A stretch of DNA of 39,100 bases from Paludibacteraceae bacterium (GTDB lineage Bacteria; Bacteroidota; Bacteroidia; Bacteroidales; Paludibacteraceae). The translations under genes were made by a program, and so were the position numbers. This document shows positions 1 through 6,889 of this stretch, piece after piece; position 1 is the first letter of the stretch; the number at the start of each line of letters is the position of its first letter. The notes under the pieces are model-generated. The model was not told the DNA's origin. It saw nothing but the letters and a program-made list of their open reading frames with translations, and did not search any database. The stretch covers positions 1-39,100 of the forward strand of contig JAFOYE010000035.1 of assembly GCA_017391525.1 (NCBI GenBank), in the 5' to 3' direction.

Positions 1-756
1 CTGCTCCTCCTTGGAGCAGAACTACAGGCCTCTCAGGCAATGGGCAATGGGCAATGGGCCATAGGCGAAGAAATCAATCGCCAATCGCCAATCGCCAATA
101 GCCTACCTGCTCTTCCCGAAGAGCAGTATGCGTTCCAAAGAACGCCCCAAAAGGTCTGGTATGTAGGCAACGTGATGATCGATACGTTGCTGGCTAATCG
201 CAGCCGTTTCCGCAAGCCTGAGGTATATGATACGCTAGGATTGGAAGAGAAACAGTATATCGTTATGACCATGCACCGTCCTGCTAATGTGGATGAACAA
301 GCGCATCTGAAAGCCTTGATGGAGCAGATCATCACCAATGTGCACGGACTGCCTATCATCTTCCCAATCCACCCACGTACAGCTAAGCTATTCTACAACC
401 TATGGGGCGATGAGCAGCAACTGAAAACCTTGTTCCCTAATCTGCATATCGTAGAGCCAATGGGCTACCTGGAGTTTAACTATATGGTAGAGCATGCTAA
501 GGCTGTGGTAACGGACTCGGGAGGTATAACCGAAGAGACTACCGTGATGGGTGTACCATGTATCACCTTGCGCGACAATACCGAAAGACCAGAGACATGT
601 ACCGTAGGTACGAACATGCTGATTGGTACCAAACCTGAGGCCATCAAGCCCGCATTGGATAAGCTCTTTGCCGGCGAATGGAAACAAGGCGCTATTCCCG
701 CCCTCTGGGATGGACATACCTCAGAGAGAATTGTGGAGATACTGCTGACGCTATAG
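1..756 (+). CDS. wecB: UDP-N-acetylglucosamine 2-epimerase, non-hydrolysing (5' end outside window)
   Basis: The frame is open from base 1 to a TAG at 754-756, so the N-terminal half lies upstream. The family interconverts UDP-GlcNAc and UDP-ManNAc for surface polysaccharide synthesis. Visible family marks are VGNVMIDTLL, MHRPANVD, IHPRT and the substrate-site block TDSGGITEETTVMGVPC followed by LRDNTERPET. Between bases 40 and about 120 the frame carries extra residues rich in G, N, Q and I, encoded by tandem heptamers (ATGGGCA, then AATCGCC). Orthologues normally go straight into the VGNVMID strand here, so this is an in-frame repeat insertion. The stop codon runs directly into a mini-hairpin repeat array. 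A second, different epimerase of this family is at 6890-7969. Confidence 0.93.
   Translation: MLLLGAELQASQAMGNGQWAIGEEINRQSPIANSLPALPEEQYAFQRTPQKVWYVGNVMIDTLLANRSRFRKPEVYDTLGLEEKQYIVMTMHRPANVDEQAHLKALMEQIITNVHGLPIIFPIHPRTAKLFYNLWGDEQQLKTLFPNLHIVEPMGYLEFNYMVEHAKAVVTDSGGITEETTVMGVPCITLRDNTERPETCTVGTNMLIGTKPEAIKPALDKLFAGEWKQGAIPALWDGHTSERIVEILLTL
40..105 (+). repeat. In-frame heptamer repeat inside wecB
   Basis: Three ATGGGCA-type heptamers are followed by three AATCGCC heptamers and one AATAGCC. The length keeps the reading frame. A closely related octamer version ending in the same AATAGCCTAC word is in the deacetylase gene at 6336-6379. Confidence 0.85.
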
Positions 757-1010
757 GACGCCCTGCGGGCTGTTTTAGACACAGCTAAAACTGCTGTTCT
801 AAGCGCAGCAGAGCTGCTGTTCTATTGCCCTGCGGGCTGTTTCACCGCTTCGCTGTTTCAAACATTGAAACCCTTAGAACTTTTAGAACCCTTAGAACTT
901 TAGAACTTCTTTAACACGCCGAGAGACGATAAGGCGAAAGGCGATGTGTAGGGTGTAGAGTGTAGGGTGTAAAGGCATTGAAATAGCACCAGAGGTGCAA
1001 TAGAACAGGC
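757..1010. repeat. Intergenic mini-hairpin and short tandem repeat array
   Basis: This fills the 329-base gene-free stretch 757-1085 up to the terminator. It starts at the wecB stop codon. Mini-hairpins are GCCC-tgc-GGGC (twice), GCAGC-aga-GCTGC and GCACC-aga-GGTGC. They are joined by linkers with CTGTT and TTCTA words. It also contains a TAGAACCCT/TAGAACTTT tandem run (about 867-907) and a GGGTGTAGAGTG tandem run (about 950-973). No ORF is convincing. Confidence 0.75.
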
Positions 1011-1021
1011 ACAAAGGTACC

Positions 1022-1057
1022 AAAAAACAAGGCGTTGAAGGGAATCTTCAACGCCTT
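1022..1057 (-). terminator. Rho-independent terminator of the thioredoxin-like gene
   Basis: A perfect 12-bp stem (1029-1040 with 1046-1057, loop GGAAT) is followed on the minus strand by six T residues (complement of 1022-1027). It lies 29 bases past the stop codon of the gene at 1086-1907. Confidence 0.9.
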
Positions 1058-1085
1058 TGTTATATGATTGATTATCAACTGCGAA

Positions 1086-1907
1086 TCAATTATTCATAAT
1101 TTCTACAATCTCCTCTTCGCTAGGATTGCGAAGCACAATCATACCATCGCGATCGATGAGCAGTGTTGTAGGGATACCTGAGATGCCATAAGCCACGTGT
1201 GGATTGTTAGGAGCCTCGTTGGTATCGTGCAATTGCAACCACGCCATATCCTCTTCATCTAATGCTTCGCGCCAGTCACTCTCATTGGAATCGATACTGA
1301 TACCCACTACCTCCAATTGACCAGTAGGTTGGTACTTGGCATACCAGTTCTTAACCTCTGGAATCAACTGACGGCAAGGAGGACACCAAGATGCCCAGAA
1401 ATCAACCAAGAGGTAATCCGCTTGGCCTACCAGTTCACTCAAACGAACCACGTTACCTTCCTCATCTAATGCTTGTACATCGATATAAGGTTGGCCAGGA
1501 GTTGTGAGCAATTCTGCTTGGTACTTGCTATGCAAGGTTTGCATACCTTCGCCATTCTGCCAACGCTCAGGTACTACTTTTTCATAGACTTGGGCTTTTT
1601 GTTCTGGAGTGAGGTTATGGAAAAGGTCGAGGATAATAGAGTCTGTAACAACATTGTCGATATTAGCCATCAACAAGTCATAAGATTTCTCAATATACTC
1701 ATCGATGATAAGATCTCTATCAGAAGCACCTTCTAGAAGAGTAATAGTAGAATCCAAGAGAGCTTGGTACTCTAACCAAGGTGTTGAATCCACTACTGCA
1801 ACTGGAACCTTAGGAGCAGGTGCAGGAGTTGATTGTGTTTGATTCTCCTTGGAACCACAAGCTACTAGGCCGGCTACGGCAAGTAGGAGTAGGATGTTTT
1901 TTTTCAT
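1086..1907 (-). CDS. Thioredoxin-like (TlpA/ResA-type) lipoprotein
   Basis: A 273-residue envelope thiol-disulfide oxidoreductase. The N-terminus is a lipoprotein signal with lipobox LVAC (Cys17), followed by a short P/A/Q-rich tether. Residues about 40-130 form a poorly conserved helical region of the kind found ahead of the thioredoxin domain in Bacteroidota TlpA-like proteins. The thioredoxin fold covers about 140-273, with active site WCPPC (Cys175/Cys178) and cis-proline GIP (Pro246). It probably sits in the periplasm or on an outer-membrane inner face and reduces protein disulfides; the partner is unknown. Its own terminator follows directly. Upstream is a repeat array rather than a recognisable promoter, so it may be co-transcribed with the ferritin gene. 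Confidence 0.9.
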   Translation of the reverse strand: MKKNILLLLAVAGLVACGSKENQTQSTPAPAPKVPVAVVDSTPWLEYQALLDSTITLLEGASDRDLIIDEYIEKSYDLLMANIDNVVTDSIILDLFHNLTPEQKAQVYEKVVPERWQNGEGMQTLHSKYQAELLTTPGQPYIDVQALDEEGNVVRLSELVGQADYLLVDFWASWCPPCRQLIPEVKNWYAKYQPTGQLEVVGISIDSNESDWREALDEEDMAWLQLHDTNEAPNNPHVAYGISGIPTTLLIDRDGMIVLRNPSEEEIVEIMNN

Positions 1908-1918
1908 TGTTGTTGTTT

Positions 1919-2072
1919 TGTTCTAAGCGCCCTTGCGGGCTGTTCTAACAGTTATTGAGTTGAAAGTTGAATATTGAGAGTTGAATGTTGAAAGTTGATT
2001 GTTGAAAGTAATTAAAACCAGCTTAGCTGTAACATCTGACTTTAAACATTCAACATTAAACTTTAAACTATA
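1919..2072. repeat. Intergenic tandem repeats between thioredoxin-like and ferritin genes
   Basis: One hairpin CGCCC-tt-GCGGG is followed by many imperfect copies of GTTGAAA/GTTGAAT/GTTGAGA (about 1957-2013), then ACTTTAAAC/ATTCAAC words (about 2039-2070). The GTTGAAA word recurs at 6757-6780 and 16938-16966 and inside iorA. Confidence 0.8.
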
Positions 2073-2077
2073 TTAAA

Positions 2078-2599
2078 TTACTCTGCTGCAGTCAATGGGC
2101 TAGCTTGTGTGTAAACGCGGGCTGCAAGCTCTTGGTCTAGTTGGTACAATCCATAACCATTTTCACCAATCAAACGCAACTTGTGAACAAGGTCGGTAGC
2201 ATTCTCTTCCTCCTCCACTTGCTCGTCAACGAACCAGTTGAGGCGACTTTGCAAAGCAAAATCCTTCTCCTCGACAGCCAATGCCATAAGGTTGTTAATC
2301 AAGGATGTCACTTTACCCTCGTGAGCGAGAGTGTGCTCGAAGGTAGCTAAAGGCGAAGCCCACTCGGTATCCACAGCAGCAATAGGCTCCAACAATACGC
2401 GTCCACCACGACTTTGGAGATAGTTGAAGAGGATCATAGCATGGTCTTGCTCCTCTTTGAACTGAACAGCATACCAGTTAGCCATACCAGGAAGACCTGC
2501 GTCTTGGCAATATGCAGACATACTTAGGTACAAATACGCCGACCACATCTCGGCATTGATCTGGGCATTAATAGCCGCTTGAAGTTTTTCTGAAATCAT
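2078..2599 (-). CDS. ftnA: Non-haem ferritin
   Basis: At 173 residues it matches the size of bacterial FtnA. The ferroxidase ligands are all at the expected places: Glu17, Glu50, His53, Glu94, Gln127 and Glu130 (EEQDH at 49-53). It should form a 24-subunit cytosolic shell that oxidises Fe(II) and stores iron, also lowering peroxide stress. The start ATG is followed by the usual short helix A (MISEKLQAAINAQ). It lies on the minus strand between CotH and the thioredoxin-like gene, separated from both by repeat tracts. I see no strong TTTG-N20-TAnnTTTG promoter directly upstream, so transcription may come from further up. Confidence 0.95.
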   Translation of the reverse strand: MISEKLQAAINAQINAEMWSAYLYLSMSAYCQDAGLPGMANWYAVQFKEEQDHAMILFNYLQSRGGRVLLEPIAAVDTEWASPLATFEHTLAHEGKVTSLINNLMALAVEEKDFALQSRLNWFVDEQVEEEENATDLVHKLRLIGENGYGLYQLDQELAARVYTQASPLTAAE

Positions 2600-2604
2600 A
2601 TGTT

Positions 2605-2656
2605 CTTTGAGTTTTAAGAGTTTTAAAAGTTTTAAATGTTTTAAGGGTTTTAGTTA
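2605..2656. repeat. GTTTTAA tandem repeat upstream of ferritin
   Basis: Imperfect copies of AGTTTTAA(A/G) fill the ferritin-CotH gap. The same word occurs at about 4393-4422 on the other side of CotH. Confidence 0.7.
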
Positions 2657-2680
2657 AACTAGTACAATAACCATGCCACA

Positions 2681-4348
2681 TTATGGGCAATTGACTTGGG
2701 TTGGGATGGCCTTGTTATCACCTTCTTGTGTGAGTTCGAAGCATGCGCTTTGGGTAAGTTTGATATCCTCGGATTGGTTAGGATGGCCCGTCCAACCTTT
2801 GCCTTTCTTGAAGATGATGTTTAACGATCTCTCGTCGGTAGTATACACATACCACTCACCTTGGCGTATAGCACGGAACTCGCCGTTGAGGGCATCATTC
2901 TTAGCATCCCAGATATAGACATATACATCGGTTCCCCATGCAGCAGGCACCTTGGCCTTGACTACGAGTTGCTCTTTTTGAACAAAAGTGATGCTATCTA
3001 CCTGTGCCAATGTGTACTCCACAGATTTGCCATCTTGCCAGACAAGCATGGTCCATGTAGGGTCTACCGTAGGAACATCGTTGTTGTTATCGTCGTTGTT
3101 ATCGTCGTTGTTATTGTCACTATTGGTGCCCCATTGCTCATTGAGCCATTCGGCATTCTTGCGCAGGCGATCGTTGATCTGATTGATTCGCTTGGTAAGG
3201 TCGGCATTGCCGTTGTAGTCTGGCCAGCGTTGAGCATCAACCGAAGCTGCAGTCTTAAGCAAAGTGAGTTGGTCGGCAGTGAAAGTAAAGATATCGTTGA
3301 AACGAGTAGGGTAGAACTCCTGCCAAATAGCTTTGACACGGGTCATGAAGGCAGGAAACTTGCATATCTCAGGAATCCAGTGGTTGTGCCATACATCGCC
3401 TTGGTAGATATACTGCGACTTGTCGCGATTGAAGGCGCTACCGAAATCCCAAACCGGACCAAACTTCCACTTCTGGTCGTCGCCCATGTCCTTGTAGAGA
3501 TAGCAACTGCCATGGAAAGACTCGTAGTTGTCGGTGATCTCCTGCACAATATAGAAGCGTGCAAGGGCGTCTATATCGAGGTGTTGCCAGAGTTCGTTGG
3601 AATTCTTGTCGCCATAGATGAGGTTGTCCAACATTTTGATCTGCTGAGTGAGGTAAGCCTCTTGCTGAGAAGAGAGTACCTCAGGTGTCTTATAGGTGAC
3701 CCACATGGTGGTCTTACCGCCTTCTTTGATGGTGATATGTGGATCACTGTCGTAGTTGTCGATCTCTACGAGCCAGCCGCCAGAGATCTTCTGTGCGTCG
3801 GTCTCTTCGTCTTCTTGTTCGACGATATTAACGCGGTCTTTGTCTACACGGATATGTTCGGTCAAGAAATACAGACCGATATAGTCGCCATTCATCACTA
3901 GTTCGAGTGGTTTGGCATCTGGTGTCCAAGCAATACCGAGCATTTTGCTGAGCTCGAAGCCAGCAGCGTTGCGCATATAGCCCTTCTTGTCCTTGGCATC
4001 GTCGGCGTGAGCGAGTAGGGTGAAGTGCTTGCTCTTGATCATACCCAATAGAGGCTGCTTGTCGGCAAGCTTGATTCGGTAAGGTTTTTTATTGAAGCCT
4101 GTCCAGGAATAGTTGCCTCGACCTTTGATCTCCATGTTCAATGGAGCAGACGCGCTACCGATATTCTCATAGCCAGCGATGCCTTTGGCATCGAGGTAGT
4201 AGGTAGCATTGAGGTAGGTGTCCTTGCTGGTAACGGGAGTGTTGTTCTCCGTAGTGATATACATCACAGGCAGTGTGCCCGAAGGGCTAACTGCGTATGC
4301 TATGCTCATGAGGCAAAGCAAGAGGGTAGTGGTAAAGATACGCTTCAT
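2681..4348 (-). CDS. Secreted CotH-family protein with C-terminal starch-binding-like module
   Basis: A 555-residue exported protein. Residues 1-19 are a signal peptide (MKRIFTTTLLLCLMSIAYA). The CotH domain covers about 25-405, with KGRGNYSW (75-82), GLYFLTEHIRVDKDRV (158-173), GGWLVEIDNYD (190-200) and the kinase-type acidic motif VWDFGSAFNRD (299-309). A linker of N and D only (about 409-424) is encoded by a 12-bp tandem repeat. Next comes the Bacteroidota surface motif VDSITF (450-455), then about 461-525 resembling a starch-binding module (paired aromatic strands VYVYIW and WYVYTT). Spore CotH is a protein kinase; the substrate of Bacteroidota homologues is unknown, and a role on cell-surface or host glycans is an inference. 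The large open frame on the opposite strand is a shadow. Confidence 0.88.
   Translation of the reverse strand: MKRIFTTTLLLCLMSIAYAVSPSGTLPVMYITTENNTPVTSKDTYLNATYYLDAKGIAGYENIGSASAPLNMEIKGRGNYSWTGFNKKPYRIKLADKQPLLGMIKSKHFTLLAHADDAKDKKGYMRNAAGFELSKMLGIAWTPDAKPLELVMNGDYIGLYFLTEHIRVDKDRVNIVEQEDEETDAQKISGGWLVEIDNYDSDPHITIKEGGKTTMWVTYKTPEVLSSQQEAYLTQQIKMLDNLIYGDKNSNELWQHLDIDALARFYIVQEITDNYESFHGSCYLYKDMGDDQKWKFGPVWDFGSAFNRDKSQYIYQGDVWHNHWIPEICKFPAFMTRVKAIWQEFYPTRFNDIFTFTADQLTLLKTAASVDAQRWPDYNGNADLTKRINQINDRLRKNAEWLNEQWGTNSDNNNDDNNDDNNNDVPTVDPTWTMLVWQDGKSVEYTLAQVDSITFVQKEQLVVKAKVPAAWGTDVYVYIWDAKNDALNGEFRAIRQGEWYVYTTDERSLNIIFKKGKGWTGHPNQSEDIKLTQSACFELTQEGDNKAIPTQVNCP
3077..3119 (-). repeat. 12-bp tandem repeat coding the Asn/Asp linker of the CotH protein
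   Basis: About three and a half copies of GTTGTTATCGTC (plus-strand reading) encode the N/D-only linker between the CotH domain and the C-terminal module. Length polymorphism by slippage is likely. Confidence 0.8.
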
Positions 4349-4476
4349 GTTGTTGGTGCGGCAAGCCGCGGGTTTGGCGCCAGAGGCGCAGTTTTAAAGT
4401 TATAAAAGTTTTAAGAGTTCTATGCGGCGGAGCCGCGGTTTAATGGACGCTTCGCTACTGTTTAGTGTTTAGTGAA
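4349..4476. repeat. Mini-hairpin array between CotH and four-helix-bundle genes
   Basis: It contains hairpins GCGGC-aa-GCCGC, GCGCC-aga-GGCGC and GCGGC-gga-GCCGC, AGTTTTAA words, and the minus-strand word TAAACAGTAG next to GCGAAGCG. It overlaps the last codons of the gene at 4455-4823. Confidence 0.8.
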
Positions 4477-4823
4477 TTGCGTTTGGCTACTAAACCAGAG
4501 AGTATCTTAGCTTCTTTGTTGATTAATAATTCTAGAGTTTCAAACTCTGTTTCAGTTATATATTCTAATTCACAAGCAATATCTAATTGAGCAAGTACTT
4601 CCATTAATGATCCGTATGCTATTGTATAAAAATGTGCTTGATCTTTAGGAGTAGTTCTACCAGAACCTTCTGCTATATTGGATGGTAATGAGATCACTGC
4701 TCTACGTAATTGATCACACAATGCATATTGCTCTTCTTTTGGAAATTTCTTTACTAAAGTATATATCTGTTTAACTATGTCTTTTGCATAGATATATGCA
4801 TCCAATTTTCTAAAACTATTCAT
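4455..4823 (-). CDS. Four-helix bundle protein (23S rRNA intervening-sequence / Avd-like family)
   Basis: A 122-residue protein starting MNSFRKLDAYIYAKDIVKQ. An upstream in-frame extension is translated repeat and is not used. Family hallmarks are the F-RKL.AY/W.A opening, YALCDQLRRAVISLPSNIAEG (about 49-69) and the YGSLMEVLAQLDIA block. The family is first known from ORFs in 23S rRNA intervening sequences; the diversity-generating-retroelement protein Avd shares the fold. There is no reverse transcriptase or rRNA here, so the role is unknown. The gene is embedded in repeat cassettes on both sides, and its last codons and TAG stop (NSLNTKQ-stop) are themselves the repeat ACTAAACACTAAACAGTAG. 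It has its own promoter at 4977-5008. Confidence 0.88.
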   Translation of the reverse strand: MNSFRKLDAYIYAKDIVKQIYTLVKKFPKEEQYALCDQLRRAVISLPSNIAEGSGRTTPKDQAHFYTIAYGSLMEVLAQLDIACELEYITETEFETLELLINKEAKILSGLVAKRNSLNTKQ

Positions 4824-4848
4824 ATTTCTTCTTTTAAATAAAATATAA

Positions 4849-4976
4849 ACCCTAAACCATAGCAGCTCCGCTGCGTCCACTAAACCCTAAAGGGCGTCCC
4901 CTAAACCGGCAGCTCTGCTGCATCCCTAAACCCTAAATAGTAGCGCAGCGTCCACTAAACACTAAACTTTGCGGCA
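4849..4976. repeat. Repeat cassettes in the leader of the four-helix-bundle gene
   Basis: ACTAAAC/CCTAAAC tandem words alternate with GCAGC-tcc-GCTGC, GCAGC-tct-GCTGC and AGCGCAGCG hairpins and the linker CGTCCACTAAAC. They lie between promoter and start codon, so they would be transcribed as a long 5' leader. Confidence 0.8.
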
Positions 4977-5008
4977 CAAAGGTACAAAATAATATGCGAA
5001 CGGACAAA
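4977..5008 (-). promoter_or_regulatory. Bacteroidota-type promoter for the four-helix-bundle gene
   Basis: The minus strand reads TTTG (5005-5008), 20 nt, TACCTTTG (4977-4984). It is back to back with the plus-strand promoter at 5074-5105. Confidence 0.8.
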
Positions 5009-5073
5009 AATAATTAATAATTTGGTCAAAATAGCCAGTAAAGCAATAATTATCGCGCAAATGCGCGTGAGCG

Positions 5074-5105
5074 CTTGCGTATGTCAAAAAAAAGTTGTAC
5101 CTTTG
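5074..5105 (+). promoter_or_regulatory. Bacteroidota-type promoter without an adjacent gene
   Basis: CTTG (5074-5077), 20 nt, TACCTTTG (5098-5105). The spacer begins CGTATGT and holds an A run, the same layout as several promoters in the window. The next gene starts almost 490 bases downstream. Confidence 0.75.
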
Positions 5106-5111
5106 TCGGCT

Positions 5112-5450
5112 CTATGGCGTGTGGGTATGTATGAGTTGAAAGTTCTTATAAGTCGAGGAAACAAATGTAGCTCCTACTCGCTACGCTCGAGAAATCTTAT
5201 AAATCTTACTTACAAGGTAATCTTGCAAGCAAGAGTATAAGGTTCTCCGAAACCAATTGCCACCGCTCCACATTTTGTGAACATCCAAAACGTGACCGCT
5301 GAATCTAATGATGTCAAATGAAACCATTATCGTTAATAAACGCCATACGTTGTTGTTTCCTTCAGCATCTCAGATTCAATGCACGAGCTCCGTTGGCATT
5401 GCGTGGGGAGCGAGGAAATGGTGGTAATTAATTACGGAGTACACAGACGA
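5112..5450 (+). ncRNA. Candidate structured RNA or long 5' leader
   Basis: This is most of the 713-base gene-free stretch 4881-5593. It follows a good promoter and has no convincing ORF. CCAC-CGCTCC (5260-5269) can pair with GGAGCG (5407-5412) and GTGG (5421-5424), enclosing about 140 nt. Inside, TGAATCT (5300-5306) pairs with AGATTCA (5372-5378), in competition with GCTGAA (5298-5303)/TTCAGC (5361-5366), and CAATGC (5377-5382) pairs with GCATTG (5396-5401). It could be a rod-like small RNA or the leader of the polysaccharide operon. I recognise no known class. Confidence 0.4.
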
Positions 5451-5459
5451 ACGAAGTGA

Positions 5460-5593
5460 GAAAATAGGATTAATAAGATTTCTGCCCGACAGGGCAAGGA
5501 GATAAATAAGAAAATAAGAGATTAATAAGATGTCTTATCTCGGCAGAGCCTCTAACGATTACACCTGCCCGGAGGGCTAGGAGATAGATAAGA
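5460..5593. repeat. Repeat array upstream of the polysaccharide deacetylase-like gene
   Basis: TTAATAAGAT and GATAAATAAG words surround the hairpins TGCCC-gaca-GGGCA and GCCC-gga-GGGC. The array ends only a few bases before the ATG at 5594. Confidence 0.7.
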
Positions 5594-6775
5594 ATGAAAG
5601 AAGTAATTGAATATATCATCCAGTTTTTGCTCTATGGCAACGAGCCAGGTGTTCAGCAGGTAGGTTATACTGCTGATGAAAGTCTGTGGCCTAACTACCG
5701 CGTAGTGGTAGTGCCTAATGGTCATATGGGACAACAGATCGTTCTACCTACCGAAGAAGACCTCGAACTCCGCATAGAGAAACAAGATAAGACCTATATC
5801 GTACATACCGATGTGATATACAATACCTTCTTCTATATCTCACGAGCAGAAGAATTACTCGTAAGCGAACGTGATGAGCATGGACGATTCCTAGCCAAAC
5901 ACTCTATGCTAGGTCAGAAAAACCGACTGATGATTCCGCTCATTGACGAATACTCGCGAGCGATGATCAAGATGCTGGATCTATCCCTGCCAGAGCCTGG
6001 GTTTAGCCATATATACCTCACCCACGATGTGGATTCGATAGCCCATTATCGTCATCTGCGTGGCGCCATAGGTGGCCTAATGCGTGGACAGATGAAACAA
6101 GTGCTAGCCGCTAGGCGAGATATACACAACGACCCTGCATACACCTTCTCGTGGCTGATAGCACAGGACAAAAAAGTGGAAGGTGCAGAGGTAGTTTACT
6201 TTGTAAAAGATACTCCTGGAAAAGGAAAGGATTATCCACAATATGATCTGCAAGGAGCGGATTTTACAGAGTTGAAGCGACAATTGGAAGACAGCGGCGC
6301 ACAATTGGGATGGCATTCGAGTTGCTACGACCTGGCCTCATCCCCTCATCGCCTAATCGCCTCATCGCCTAATAGCCTACAGTTACACCGTAGCCACTAC
6401 CTAAGCTGCTCGATAGAGAAGATGCAACAGTTAGTGGAGATGGGCGTGAAGGATGATTTTACGATGATGTTTGCCGATCAGGCAGGTTTTCGTTTGCAGA
6501 CGACCCGTGCTGTGAGGTGGATCAATCCGATGACCTGGCAGTTGACCGAGTTGACCTTGCATCCGATGACCGTGATGGATTGCACGTTGAGTCACGAGCA
6601 CTATATGGGACTAAGCGAAGATGAAGCATACTTTGAGTGCCAACGACTGTTTGAGAAAGTGCATCAAAACGCAGGCGAAGTGGTGCTCTTGTGGCATAAT
6701 ACGATCATCAATAACGAGACATATCATAAGTCGCTGTACCCAAAGGTGTTGGAGTTGTTGAAAGTTGAGAGTTGA
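5594..6775 (+). CDS. Polysaccharide deacetylase-like protein
   Basis: A 393-residue protein of the kind found in Bacteroidota exopolysaccharide clusters. The N-terminal about 130 residues are a separate mixed domain. The deacetylase core starts with YLTHDVDS (141-148), whose His and Asp match the metal and base motif of carbohydrate esterase 4, and continues with GWHSS (about 238-242) and a late VLLWHN motif. It probably removes acetyl groups from a surface glycan. Residues about 248-262 (Ser, Pro, Leu, Ile and Arg rich) are encoded by a TCATCGCC/TAATCGCC octamer repeat and look like an in-frame insertion. The last codons (LLKVES-stop) come from the GTTGAAA repeat. It heads the block deacetylase-epimerase-GT4-GT2. 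Confidence 0.8.
   Translation: MKEVIEYIIQFLLYGNEPGVQQVGYTADESLWPNYRVVVVPNGHMGQQIVLPTEEDLELRIEKQDKTYIVHTDVIYNTFFYISRAEELLVSERDEHGRFLAKHSMLGQKNRLMIPLIDEYSRAMIKMLDLSLPEPGFSHIYLTHDVDSIAHYRHLRGAIGGLMRGQMKQVLAARRDIHNDPAYTFSWLIAQDKKVEGAEVVYFVKDTPGKGKDYPQYDLQGADFTELKRQLEDSGAQLGWHSSCYDLASSPHRLIASSPNSLQLHRSHYLSCSIEKMQQLVEMGVKDDFTMMFADQAGFRLQTTRAVRWINPMTWQLTELTLHPMTVMDCTLSHEHYMGLSEDEAYFECQRLFEKVHQNAGEVVLLWHNTIINNETYHKSLYPKVLELLKVES
6336..6379 (+). repeat. In-frame octamer repeat inside the deacetylase-like gene
   Basis: Five octamers in the order TCATCCCC, TCATCGCC, TAATCGCC, TCATCGCC, TAATAGCC, then TAC. Related words are inside wecB (61-105) and mutY. Confidence 0.85.
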
Positions 6776-6889
6776 ATGTTGAGATCGCAGCATAGCTGCT
6801 TGAAGATCACTTCGTTTGAAGATCGCCTTCGGCTTGAAGATCACAGCAAACTGCTGTTCCGACAAAGGTATAACCGAGTTGAAAGTAAA
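6757..6889. repeat. GTTGAAA repeats plus GATC mini-hairpin cassettes
   Basis: GTTGAAA/GTTGAGA/GTTGAAT words (6757-6780) supply the stop of the upstream gene. They are followed by GCAGC-ata-GCTGC, an exact copy of GATCACTTCGTTTGAAGATC (6805-6824), GCC-ttc-GGC and AGCA-aac-TGCT hairpins joined by GAAGATC. The frame stays open through the array into the next gene, but the family start is the ATG at 6890. Confidence 0.85.

Noticed and set aside
1012..1019. TACCTTTG on the minus strand just past the thioredoxin-gene terminator
   Set aside because: No TTTG-like box lies 20 bases upstream, where the terminator stem is, and no gene follows before wecB on the other strand.
2861..3901. Long open frame (346 codons) on the plus strand opposite CotH
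   Set aside because: The opposite strand has a signal peptide and clear CotH motifs through the same region. The frame is a codon-bias shadow with no recognisable domain.
4455..4823. Diversity-generating retroelement, because of the Avd-like fold
   Set aside because: No reverse transcriptase, no template/variable repeat pair with adenine-directed differences, and no C-type lectin target nearby.
6776..6889. N-terminal extension of the second 2-epimerase through repeat DNA
   Set aside because: The frame is open only because the repeats lack stops. The canonical N-terminus begins at the ATG at 6890.
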